A stretch of 64,000 nucleotides of DNA from JAVJQS01 sp040218815. GTDB taxonomy: Bacteria; Bacteroidota; Bacteroidia; Flavobacteriales_E; Vicingaceae. Made by a program: the position numbers and the translations under genes. Below, piece after piece: positions 25,541-33,923 of this stretch. Location: positions 186,001-250,000 of the forward strand of contig JAVJQS010000008.1 of assembly GCA_040218815.1 (NCBI GenBank), given 5' to 3'. The notes below the pieces were generated by a model. That model searched no databases. It was not told the origin of the DNA and worked only from the letters and a program-made list of their open reading frames with translations. Numbering within the stretch: position 1 is the first letter of the stretch; each line of letters starts with the position of its first letter.

Positions 25541-26926
25541 CTATTTTAAAATGAAATAAGCTTCCCGAAGATGCATTTTAAATTCTATACAATTTTTGAT
25601 GCTTTTTAATCTCTTCCAAATGTAGGATGGCCTGAAATAAAAAGAAAAGTACACCCATTTTTTTAACCGTTGTAGTTCGTCTCTAGACAACACTCCTGTG
25701 CCCATAGTTACCTCATGACCTGACTGGTCCATAATTTTAACAGAACTATCTATAATGCCACTCTCAATTGCTTTTTCTCTGAAGGAGGTTTTAGAGCGTG
25801 GAACAGCAACATTGAATGAGGCATAGTCTGCTTCAATTTCTTTGGCAAATCGAAGAGTATTCAGAATGGAAGCTTTGCTTTGCCCAGGAACACCGATTAA
25901 GAAAGTGCCTAACCTCTTTATTCCAGCTTCGGCAGTTAACTTAAATGTTTCACGTACTTGTTCTAGCGTATAATTCTTTTTATATTCCTTTAAGTATGCT
26001 TCATCTGCCCATTCAACACCAAACATAATTAGATTGCAGCCTGCCTTTTTCATTAGTTCTATCTCCTCTCTACCTAAGACATCTACCCTCGAAAAACACA
26101 TCCATGAGATGTCGTAATTTGTCTCTATTATCCATTCAAGCACTTTTTTTGTTACTGCCTTAGATTGAAAGAAAGTTTGATCTGAGAAATAAATGTACTT
26201 GTAGTTTAACCGTTTCAGCTCGATTAATTCTGCAATAATACTTTCGGCAGACCGTGTAATGTAGGGCATTGTAGACATGATGCAAAAAGTACAAGGATAA
26301 GGGCAAGCGTAATTGGTAAGCACAGTAGCCATTGGTAAAGCATTGGCAAATGGCATTCGGTACTTTTTTCCTAAAAATAAATCATGACGCGGCAATGGGA
26401 GTTGAAGCTTGCTTAACTTTTTTTCTGCTTTAGTAACAACTTTGAAATTATTTTTATAGACAATTCCTTCAGCGAATTCCAACTTGTTTTCTATCCATTG
26501 TTTAGCTCCATCATTATAAAAGTTAGTTATAATAACATCTAGCCATTCATACTGCTGAAGCTGTAATTCATGATTCTCTAACAATGCATCTCCACTTGCT
26601 AGAATTTTAGTTTCAGGTATCTCAAGTTTTAAATTCGAATAAAAGTCAATGTCCTCTTCTAATGAAACGGAGGCAAACAAACCCACAATGTACTGCGGGT
26701 TAAACCTTTTTATCTCAGAATACGCTTTCGATTTCCCCTTACCTTCTACAATACAATCGATTAGTTTTAATTCGTATTTGCTCTGTTCAAAAAAGCTAGT
26801 CTGAATGAGTAAGTCTACTGGCTGAGGTAGGTAATATGCCTTGGATACTTTAGAGCAGTAATAATCTCGAATATAGATTTTCTTGCCTGGTGGATTTAGA
26901 AATAAGACCTTTATTTTACCCGACAT
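25541..26926 (-). CDS. Cobalamin-binding-type radical SAM protein (copy A)
   Basis: Radical SAM enzyme of 461 residues, the most divergent of the five. The N-terminus VLFLNPPGKKIYIRDYYCS is a distinctive motif shared by B12-radical SAM enzymes that act on lipids and other large substrates. The radical SAM motif is CPYPCTFC (Cys208, Cys212, Cys215), then YFSDQTFFQ, MFGVEWADEAYLKEY and LIGVPGQSKASIL. The C-terminus is rich in basic and aromatic residues. Its start overlaps the GT9 gene by 11 bases. Substrate and reaction are not known. Confidence 0.87.
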   Translation of the reverse strand: MSGKIKVLFLNPPGKKIYIRDYYCSKVSKAYYLPQPVDLLIQTSFFEQSKYELKLIDCIVEGKGKSKAYSEIKRFNPQYIVGLFASVSLEEDIDFYSNLKLEIPETKILASGDALLENHELQLQQYEWLDVIITNFYNDGAKQWIENKLEFAEGIVYKNNFKVVTKAEKKLSKLQLPLPRHDLFLGKKYRMPFANALPMATVLTNYACPYPCTFCIMSTMPYITRSAESIIAELIELKRLNYKYIYFSDQTFFQSKAVTKKVLEWIIETNYDISWMCFSRVDVLGREEIELMKKAGCNLIMFGVEWADEAYLKEYKKNYTLEQVRETFKLTAEAGIKRLGTFLIGVPGQSKASILNTLRFAKEIEADYASFNVAVPRSKTSFREKAIESGIIDSSVKIMDQSGHEVTMGTGVLSRDELQRLKKWVYFSFYFRPSYIWKRLKSIKNCIEFKMHLREAYFILK

Positions 26927-28034
26927 TGTGGAGTGATTTATTTTTGTCTTGAATTAATTCCATTACAACATTAACCACCTTTTGAGGATTTAAATTGGTT
27001 AGACAATCTATTCTTCCATTGCAAGCTGCTGCTACTTTAGATTTTGGATGAATAAAACATGGGGAACATTCTTTTTCTAAACTTACATTTTTCATTCGAC
27101 AAGAATCTGGATAACCAACTAAGTAAGGAGAGGTTGGGCCCCAAATAGCGACTGTTTGGACATTAAAATAATAAGCCAAATGCAATGGCCCAGAATCGTT
27201 GGTAATTAACAATTGACTATTTTGAAGAAGCTGTGCTAATTCTTTAAGCGATAAACTCCCAGTGGTATTGGTATAGTTGATTTTTAGTTCATCTAAACGA
27301 TTTGTTAATTGTTGAGTATATGATTTCTCTTTTTTGGATCCAATTAAAATAAATTCTAAGGAATTGTCACTCTCGCTCAATGAACTTATTACTTCAATAA
27401 AGTGCTCTATAGCGTATTTTCTTTGTCGTAAATAATCTCCAGCATTGATATTAATTACAATTTTGCCGTTTTCAACCGTCTCGTTAAACACTACTTTTTC
27501 GGGTAATTTCTTTAAGTCAAACAACTCGTTAATTGCTTGGCTCATAGTTTTAGCTTTAAGGGATATAAAACGTTGATTATTTTTTTCAACATTCTCGTTC
27601 TTTAAAGTAAAAGAAGAACAAGAAGCCCCTATACTGCAAATGAGGCGGAGTATCCCTGAAAGTTTAGAGGTGCGCTCTAAGTCCACGATAACAATTTTTT
27701 TCATTTGCCAAACCTGAATAATCACTTTAAAAAGATCCCAGAATAAAGAAAATGGGTTGTTAGTTCGAATATAGTGTGCTTTTATCTCTAGTAAATCAGC
27801 CACATTCTTGTTTTTGTCAAGCGTAATTAATTCCAAGTTGGAGTATGAAAAATCGGATTGTTTCAGTGTGTTTGCCATGCGGACTAAGCTGCCCATTCCA
27901 AAAAATTTAATGGCAATTACTTTTTCCTTTTTTTTATTTGGCGAAAAAAGAAGAGGTAAAGTACCCGAAGCTAAATAATAAACAGGGGTAAATAAACTAT
28001 CAATAAAAATAAGTTTTGAAAACTTGTTCGTCAT
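26916..28034 (-). CDS. Glycosyltransferase family 9 (heptosyltransferase-like)
   Basis: Glycosyltransferase of 372 residues with the GT9 nucleotide-sugar domain: IAIKFFGMGSLVRMANTL near the N-terminus and the C-terminal LLITNDSGPLHLAYYFNVQTVAIWGPTSP motif. GT9 enzymes add heptose or related sugars to LPS cores and glycolipids from ADP-sugars on the cytoplasmic face. Several cysteines near the C-terminus (CSPCFIHPKSK, ACNGRIDC) match the ECSPC motif common in the family. It is the first gene of the eleven-gene minus-strand operon and overlaps radical SAM copy A by 11 bases, which sets the cluster as an envelope-glycan pathway. Confidence 0.88.
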   Translation of the reverse strand: MTNKFSKLIFIDSLFTPVYYLASGTLPLLFSPNKKKEKVIAIKFFGMGSLVRMANTLKQSDFSYSNLELITLDKNKNVADLLEIKAHYIRTNNPFSLFWDLFKVIIQVWQMKKIVIVDLERTSKLSGILRLICSIGASCSSFTLKNENVEKNNQRFISLKAKTMSQAINELFDLKKLPEKVVFNETVENGKIVININAGDYLRQRKYAIEHFIEVISSLSESDNSLEFILIGSKKEKSYTQQLTNRLDELKINYTNTTGSLSLKELAQLLQNSQLLITNDSGPLHLAYYFNVQTVAIWGPTSPYLVGYPDSCRMKNVSLEKECSPCFIHPKSKVAAACNGRIDCLTNLNPQKVVNVVMELIQDKNKSLHNVG

Positions 28035-28346
28035 TAACGGACAATTAGGGGATAAGCTACAAGTCTACAATAATACCAATTTGAAAATCAAACTAAAAAA
28101 GTTAATTCAAAGACCAGCCTAAATAAAATAATAACTAATTGTTTGATGCTTAAAACATGAAGTGAATGATAATTTATTTTTCAATCTAGGTTTTTTCTTC
28201 CCAACAGAAATATAAATTGCCAACTCATGTGAGTTTTTTAAAATTATTTTGATGACTTTACCCAAGTAGGGTTAAGAATTAGATAAGGCATTCCTCTTCA
28301 TTACTCTATTTTAACTTAATGTTAAGTGAAATACTAAATTTTAAAA
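28035..28346. other. Divergent intergenic region between the radical SAM operon and the wzz-like gene
   Basis: AT-rich spacer between two divergent transcription units. I see no gene, tRNA or strong hairpin. On the minus strand a weak TAGACTTG box lies about 30-40 bases before the GT9 start and may be its -7 element. The ATG at 28319 opens a short in-frame extension of the wzz-like gene but lies upstream of that gene's best promoter box. Confidence 0.5.
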
Positions 28347-28354
28347 TATATTTG
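28347..28354 (+). promoter_or_regulatory. -7 box of the wzz-like/wzy-like genes
   Basis: TATATTTG, a perfect TAnnTTTG match, 18 bases before the ATG at 28373. It favours that ATG over the upstream ATG at 28319, which would not be transcribed. Confidence 0.5.
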
Positions 28355-28372
28355 TTGGGTAAACCAAACACT

Positions 28373-29410
28373 ATGGATAAGAATAAGATAAATGAGGAAG
28401 TAACCATTACCCCTATCATTCGTGACATAGAGAGGTTGTTTAATAAGATTTTAAACCTTTTGATAGGCTTGTTTATTCAACTCGGAAAGCTCATCAAAAA
28501 TTTCATTCTATTCACTATTAGAAATTTTAAGATACTCTTTATACTGACTATTCTTGGTGGAGTAATTGGTTATCTTAGTATCTATGTTTTTCCGAGAAAC
28601 TATACTTCCACTTTAGTATTAGAGCCAAACGTAAATGCAAAATATCAACTATTCAATGATATTGATTTTTTTGATGCCTTAATTGAACGAGGTGAGCAAG
28701 GTCGATTGGCAAAAATTTTCAACATATCAGAAGAAGAAGCGGAGTCGCTTTCAGAAATAAGCATTGTTCCTTTTAATACTACAGTTGAACGACTTAAAAT
28801 TATTGATCAGTTATACAGAGGCTTAGATTCAACTACTAAGAGAGAATTAAGTTTTGACGACATCTATTTTAGCGATGTAAATGACTTAACTAATAAGTAT
28901 GCAGTTAAAATTGTTGGTACCGATGAAATAGTTTTCTCTAAACTAGAACCAAGGCTTATTGAATTTATAGAACGTGTTCCAGAGTTTGAAAAAGAAAGAA
29001 AAGAGAAAAAGGAAAACCTGATCAGACAAAAATTCCTGATAGAGAAACAATTAACAGATTTAGATACGCTTAAATATGTGACGAACCAGAGTACATTATT
29101 GCAAGCAAAAAAACAGAATACTTCTAACTCAAGCGTTCCAATTTATGGGCAATCTAAGCAGGAGTCAGATTTCAACCCACTAGAAATTTATGATAAATAT
29201 ATAGATCTTGCCGGCCGATTAAATAGTATTGAATCCAGGCTAACAAGTTTAAATAACACCTACACTATTCATTCACATTTTACTGAGTTTGGCTCAAAAT
29301 ATGGGCTGGGGAAGGGTAAAAGAGCCATATTATTCGGCTTTATTTTTTTCTCATTAGGAGCAATTATAATTGGTCTAAGATCCTTGCCAAATAAATTCAA
29401 GTTGGACTAG
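28373..29410 (+). CDS. Wzz-like polysaccharide co-polymerase (chain-length determinant)
   Basis: Inner-membrane protein of 345 residues with the Wzz layout: a hydrophobic segment near 45-68 (ILFILTILGGVIGYLSIYVFP), a long periplasmic helical part with a coiled-coil (FEKERKEKKENLIRQKFLIEKQL), and a second membrane segment close to the C-terminus (AILFGFIFFSLGAIIIGL). It would set glycan chain length together with a Wzy polymerase. No C-terminal tyrosine kinase is attached. The start MDKNKINEE is preferred to the ATG at 28319 because of the promoter box at 28347-28354. It is followed about 100 bases later by the wzy/ligase-like gene. Confidence 0.78.
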   Translation: MDKNKINEEVTITPIIRDIERLFNKILNLLIGLFIQLGKLIKNFILFTIRNFKILFILTILGGVIGYLSIYVFPRNYTSTLVLEPNVNAKYQLFNDIDFFDALIERGEQGRLAKIFNISEEEAESLSEISIVPFNTTVERLKIIDQLYRGLDSTTKRELSFDDIYFSDVNDLTNKYAVKIVGTDEIVFSKLEPRLIEFIERVPEFEKERKEKKENLIRQKFLIEKQLTDLDTLKYVTNQSTLLQAKKQNTSNSSVPIYGQSKQESDFNPLEIYDKYIDLAGRLNSIESRLTSLNNTYTIHSHFTEFGSKYGLGKGKRAILFGFIFFSLGAIIIGLRSLPNKFKLD

Positions 29411-29507
29411 CGGCAAAAGAGGCCTTTTCTGATAGTGTTTTTATGTTAAAATAAGCTGCTTAACATTATTTTTAGATGGAGTTTAAAAGTTAAATAAGAG
29501 CGATTAA

Positions 29508-30776
29508 ATGATCTTACTCGATAGAAATAATATTGTTGAGGTATTGATGTTGGAGATTATTAGCTTCACTCCTGTAGTGATCATTTTAGGAAACCTTGTT
29601 CCACCATTTCCATTAAAATTTCATTTTTATTTTTTCGGATTAGCTTTTTTGTGTGCAATGTGGATTTTAATAAAAACTGCATCAAAAAAGTGGGTGCTTT
29701 ATTTCGCTGGGTTTTATCTAATTCTGCAGCCAATGCTAGGAAATTGGGATGTCAAAAGTTTTATAGACTTCTTTTTTGGCCCATTTGTATTGTTAATTAT
29801 GATAGATCTTTGGGTCAACAATAAAATCCCTAAGAAACTGCTTCTCAGGTATCAAAAAAGGTTTTATTATTTACTTTGGGTGCCAGTAATTATAGCTGTT
29901 TTACAATTTTTCGAAATACTACCACTTACTTTTTGGAATGCAACCTATGTAAATTCAGCAAAAATTGATGGAGTTTATATTCCACGGCCAAATGGTTTTT
30001 TATATCATGGTTCAGAGCTTTCAATAATCATCTGTTTTTTAACGCTTTTTCAGCTTTTTAAACCTGAGAAAGAAAGTTTTTGGAGGTTTATTTTATTGTT
30101 CTTTATTTGTATAGCAACCTACTTTAAGTCAATAACAGCCTGTGTATTATTGATTTTTTTATACTACTTATTTTTTATCAACAGTGGGTCTTTGTCTAAA
30201 TTTAAACTCATTTCAAAAAAGAGAATTTATTGGTATGGTGGACTAATTCTAATTGTTTCAATTGCTATCGCAGTTCAATACTTCTATACCGTTTATAAAT
30301 TTACCAGCAACCCATTTCCCAATTCAATGTTAACCGGTAGAGGCGGTATTTGGAATGTGTACTTAGAAGGTATTAAGGATTTTACATTTTGGAACTATCT
30401 ATTTGGTAGCGGAATTGGATCTGCATTTGAAATATTCAAGGATTACGCTGTTCAAACATATGCACCATTAATAGACATAAAAAAAAGTGAAATTACAGTA
30501 TTGCATGATACCCATAATGCTGTTCTGAGCATTTTTGTAAATAGTGGAATCATCGGTGTACTATTTATAGCTTTTATCTTTAAAATGATTTATAGCTTGA
30601 TCATTTCCTTACCACCTTCTAAGAAATGGAATCAAAAAATATTTATTGCTGTATTTTTAATTCCATTATTTACTATTGGAATAACAATCAATATGTATGA
30701 AATGGCAATCATCTGGCCTTGCATTGGATTTTTGTTTTACAAATGGTATTCTTATGCAAGAGGCCTTAAGGATTAA
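29508..30776 (+). CDS. O-antigen polymerase/ligase-like membrane protein (Wzy/WaaL type)
   Basis: Polytopic protein of 422 residues with about eleven hydrophobic segments. Two loop motifs mark the O-antigen ligase/polymerase superfamily: MLTGRGGIWNVYLEG and the loop LHDTHNAVLSIFVNSGIIG, which carries the conserved His-Asn. It could polymerise repeat units or attach a glycan to a lipid or protein. With the Wzz-like protein upstream and the flippase in the divergent operon it completes the core of a Wzx/Wzy-type pathway. No terminator is evident behind it. Confidence 0.8.
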   Translation: MILLDRNNIVEVLMLEIISFTPVVIILGNLVPPFPLKFHFYFFGLAFLCAMWILIKTASKKWVLYFAGFYLILQPMLGNWDVKSFIDFFFGPFVLLIMIDLWVNNKIPKKLLLRYQKRFYYLLWVPVIIAVLQFFEILPLTFWNATYVNSAKIDGVYIPRPNGFLYHGSELSIIICFLTLFQLFKPEKESFWRFILLFFICIATYFKSITACVLLIFLYYLFFINSGSLSKFKLISKKRIYWYGGLILIVSIAIAVQYFYTVYKFTSNPFPNSMLTGRGGIWNVYLEGIKDFTFWNYLFGSGIGSAFEIFKDYAVQTYAPLIDIKKSEITVLHDTHNAVLSIFVNSGIIGVLFIAFIFKMIYSLIISLPPSKKWNQKIFIAVFLIPLFTIGITINMYEMAIIWPCIGFLFYKWYSYARGLKD

Positions 30777-30882
30777 TTTAGACTTTCTTTCCAGTTTAAT
30801 TGAATGGTTTTATTTTAAAATTTAAGCAGAATTACCAAAATTAAATCTGTTTAATTATAGAAAGCATAACCGACAAATTAGC

Positions 30883-30890
30883 TACTTTTG
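30883..30890 (+). promoter_or_regulatory. -7 promoter box of purL
   Basis: TACTTTTG, a perfect TAnnTTTG match, 28 bases before the purL ATG at 30919; expected leader about 22 bases. No standard -33 element seen. Confidence 0.6.
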
Positions 30891-30918
30891 CAGCCTATTA
30901 AAACCTAGCTTTCAATCC

Positions 30919-33159
30919 ATGGAAACCACTGAAAAAGATACAGAAGTTACCTTAGCAACGGCTCAAGAATTAGGCGTAATGTCTGAAGAATTTGAACAGA
31001 TCAAAGAAATTTTGGGAAGAACTCCAAACTTTACAGAACTGAGTATCTATTCTGTAATGTGGTCGGAGCATTGTTCTTACAAAAATTCCATTCAGTGGTT
31101 AAAAAAATTGCCAAAAGAGGGGCCTCACATGTTGGCAGAAGCTGGTGAAGAAAATGCAGGTTTAGTTGATATTGGAGACGGATTAGCGTGTGCTTTTAAA
31201 ATTGAGTCACATAATCACCCATCCGCTTTAGAGCCATACCAAGGAGCAGCTACAGGTGTTGGAGGAATTAATAGAGATATTTTTACTATGGGTGCTCGTC
31301 CAATAGCTCAATTAAATTCATTGCGCTTTGGTGATATTAGTTTAGATCGGACTAAATGGTTGGTGAATGGCGTAGTAAAGGGTATTGGTAATTATGGAAA
31401 TTCATTCGGAATCCCAGTAGTCGGTGGTGAAGTGTTTTTTGACGAATGCTATAATACTAACCCCTTAGTTAATGCGATGTCAGCTGGAATTATGAAAGCT
31501 GATAAAATGATCTCAGCTACTTCTTATGGGCTTGGAAATCCTGTTTACATTGTTGGTTCCTCAACGGGTAAGGATGGAATACATGGTGCAGCTTTTGCTT
31601 CAAAAGACATTACTGAGGACTCAATGGATGACTTGCCAGCTGTGCAAGTTGGAGATCCATTTCAGGAAAAACTATTATTAGAAGCTAGTTTAGAGCTTGC
31701 TGAAACTGATGCTATCATTGGTATGCAAGATATGGGTGCTGCTGGAATTACTTGCTCTACCTCAGAAATGTCGGGTAAGGAAGGGTTTGGAATGACTATT
31801 GACTTAGACAAAGTTCCTACGCGACAAGAAGGAATGTTACCTTTCGAGATTTTACTCTCAGAATCGCAAGAACGTATGCTAGTTGTTGTGAAAAAGGGAA
31901 GAGAAAAAGAAGTAGAAGCGATATTTGAAAAGTGGGACTTAAATTGTGTCCAAATTGGTGAAGTTACTGAAGGGGGGCGTTTAGAGTATTATATGGGTGG
32001 AGAAAAAGTGGCTGATGTTCCTGCTGAATCTTTAATCTTAGGAGGTGGAGCTCCAGTTTATGATAGAGAATATTCAGAGCCAGCTTACTACGAGCAAAAC
32101 AAAAGGTTCTCAATTGATTCAGTTGAAGAACCGAAAGATTTAAAAGCAGTAGCGAAATTTTTATATACTCATCCAAATATTGCCTCAAAAAAATGGGTGA
32201 TGGAGCAATACGATAGCATGGTGGGTACAGTGAATTTGAGCACTAATAAGCCAACAGATGCAGGTATTGTTAATTTAAAAGGCTTGAAAAAAGCATTGGC
32301 ATTTACGGTAGATTGCAACGCTAGGTATGTGAATGCAGATCCTGAAAAAGGCTGTGCCATAGCTGTAGCCGAAGCGGCGAGGAATATTGTAGTATCAGGG
32401 GGTGAGCCTTCTGCAATTACGAATTGTTTGAATTTTGGAAATCCTTACAATCCAGAAGTTTATTGGCAATTTGTAGGAGCCATAAAGGGAATGAAAGCTG
32501 CTTGTGAAAAGTTTAAAACCCCAGTTACTGGAGGTAATGTGAGCTTCTATAATCAAAGTACTAAGGATGGTGTAGACGTGCCTGTTTTCCCAACTCCAAC
32601 CATTGGTATGATGGGTATTGTGCCTGACAAGTCTAAGGTAACTAGTTTGGCTTTCCAGAACGAGGGTGACCAAATTTATATGTTGGGTAGTGCACAAAAC
32701 GACATCAACTGTTCAGAATATTTATATGCCTTTCATAAGATTAAGCAATCACCAGCACCACACTTTGAATTGGATGAAGAATTTGCTTTGCAAGAAGTTG
32801 TGAAAGACCTAATCTCTAATGAATTGCTACAATCAGCTCATGATTGTGCAGATGGTGGCTTATTTATGGCTTTGATGGAAGCTGGAATGCCTAATGAGCT
32901 GGGCTTTGAGATTGAAACAGATAGTGATTTTAGAAAGGATGCTTATTTGTTTGGGGAAGCTCAGAGTAGAGTAGTGGTTAGTGTTTCACCTGAACAGCAA
33001 GAAGCATTTGTCGAAGCGATCGCAGCTTCTAATATTCCTTCGACTTACTTAGGTGAAGTAAAAGGAAAAAAAATGTTGATTGATGGGGATGATTTTGGAA
33101 ACTTAATTACCGCTAAAGCTGATTTTGACGGAGCGCTTGAAGGCTACTTGATGAAATAA
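30919..33159 (+). CDS. purL: Phosphoribosylformylglycinamidine synthase subunit PurL
   Basis: Fourth step of de novo purine synthesis: ATP-dependent conversion of FGAR to FGAM using ammonia from glutamine. At 746 residues this is the small PurL form, which needs separate PurS and PurQ subunits, not the fused 1200-1300-residue form. Visible motifs are WSEHCSYKNS (His51), IESHNHPSALEPYQGAATGVGG, GEVFFDECYNTNP and the second ATP-domain TGGNVSFYNQS. PurS and PurQ are not in the window. It has its own promoter box, and radC follows 65 bases later with a further candidate promoter. Confidence 0.96.
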   Translation: METTEKDTEVTLATAQELGVMSEEFEQIKEILGRTPNFTELSIYSVMWSEHCSYKNSIQWLKKLPKEGPHMLAEAGEENAGLVDIGDGLACAFKIESHNHPSALEPYQGAATGVGGINRDIFTMGARPIAQLNSLRFGDISLDRTKWLVNGVVKGIGNYGNSFGIPVVGGEVFFDECYNTNPLVNAMSAGIMKADKMISATSYGLGNPVYIVGSSTGKDGIHGAAFASKDITEDSMDDLPAVQVGDPFQEKLLLEASLELAETDAIIGMQDMGAAGITCSTSEMSGKEGFGMTIDLDKVPTRQEGMLPFEILLSESQERMLVVVKKGREKEVEAIFEKWDLNCVQIGEVTEGGRLEYYMGGEKVADVPAESLILGGGAPVYDREYSEPAYYEQNKRFSIDSVEEPKDLKAVAKFLYTHPNIASKKWVMEQYDSMVGTVNLSTNKPTDAGIVNLKGLKKALAFTVDCNARYVNADPEKGCAIAVAEAARNIVVSGGEPSAITNCLNFGNPYNPEVYWQFVGAIKGMKAACEKFKTPVTGGNVSFYNQSTKDGVDVPVFPTPTIGMMGIVPDKSKVTSLAFQNEGDQIYMLGSAQNDINCSEYLYAFHKIKQSPAPHFELDEEFALQEVVKDLISNELLQSAHDCADGGLFMALMEAGMPNELGFEIETDSDFRKDAYLFGEAQSRVVVSVSPEQQEAFVEAIAASNIPSTYLGEVKGKKMLIDGDDFGNLITAKADFDGALEGYLMK

Positions 33160-33209
33160 TAGCCGAACTTGAATGATTAACATTCACTAAGTGTTCCTTA
33201 TTTCTTCCT

Positions 33210-33217
33210 TACCTTTA
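33210..33217 (+). promoter_or_regulatory. Candidate -7 box of radC
   Basis: TACCTTTA, one mismatch from TAnnTTTG, seven bases before the radC ATG at 33225; if used the transcript would be leaderless or nearly so. Confidence 0.35.
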
Positions 33218-33224
33218 ACTCTTA

Positions 33225-33920
33225 ATGAGTTACACTAACCGCTTAAATATAAAATCTTGGGCTGAGGCTGATCGGCCTCGGGAAAAATTCGCCAACAAAG
33301 GCAAAGGAAGTCTTTCTGATGCGGAATTAATAGCTATTTTATTGGGCTCAGGAAGTAGAGATGAAACAGCGGTAGAGTTGGCGAAAAGAATCCTAAACTC
33401 TGTTGACAATAACCTGAACAGTTTAGGAAAACTCGACTTGGAACAACTCCAAAAGTTTAAAGGAGTGGGGGAGGCAAAAGCAATTTCAATTGCAGCAGCA
33501 ATGGAGTTGTCCCGCCGAAGAAAAGAAGGTGGTACCATCAAAAAACGAAAAATTACACAAAGCATTCATGCTTTTGAAGAAATAGAAGAGGTGCTTAGTG
33601 ATTTGCCTCATGAAGAGTTTTGGGTGCTGCTTTTGAATCGTTCTAATCAAGTAATCGAAAGAAAAAACGTAAGCAGCGGTGGTGTTAGCGGAACTGTTGC
33701 AGATGCAAAAATGATTTTTAAACCGGCCATTGAAAAGTTAGCTTCAGCAATTATATTATGTCACAACCACCCATCGGGAAATTTAAAAGCTAGTGCAGCT
33801 GATATTGCGTTAACGAAAAAGCTAGTTTTGGCAGGTAAAAACTTAGATATTGCAGTAATTGACCATATAATAGTTGGCAATGCTGCGTATTTTAGCCTTT
33901 CAGATGAAGGATTAATGTAA
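33225..33920 (+). CDS. radC: RadC family (JAMM-domain) protein
   Basis: Protein of 231 residues with the RadC layout: an N-terminal helix-hairpin-helix part (LEQLQKFKGVGEAKAISIAAAMEL, about 72-95) and a C-terminal JAB/MPN metalloprotease-like domain with the JAMM motif CHNHPSGNLKASAADIALT (His180, His182, Asp193). Despite the old name, a DNA-repair role is doubtful; the molecular function is not settled. The polysaccharide-deacetylase-like gene starts four bases after its stop, so the two are co-transcribed. Confidence 0.95.
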   Translation: MSYTNRLNIKSWAEADRPREKFANKGKGSLSDAELIAILLGSGSRDETAVELAKRILNSVDNNLNSLGKLDLEQLQKFKGVGEAKAISIAAAMELSRRRKEGGTIKKRKITQSIHAFEEIEEVLSDLPHEEFWVLLLNRSNQVIERKNVSSGGVSGTVADAKMIFKPAIEKLASAIILCHNHPSGNLKASAADIALTKKLVLAGKNLDIAVIDHIIVGNAAYFSLSDEGLM

Positions 33921-33923
33921 GCT

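Noticed and set aside
28319..28372. Upstream ATG extending the wzz-like gene by 18 codons
   Set aside because: A perfect TATATTTG box lies downstream of it, and the protein starts naturally at MDKNKINEE.
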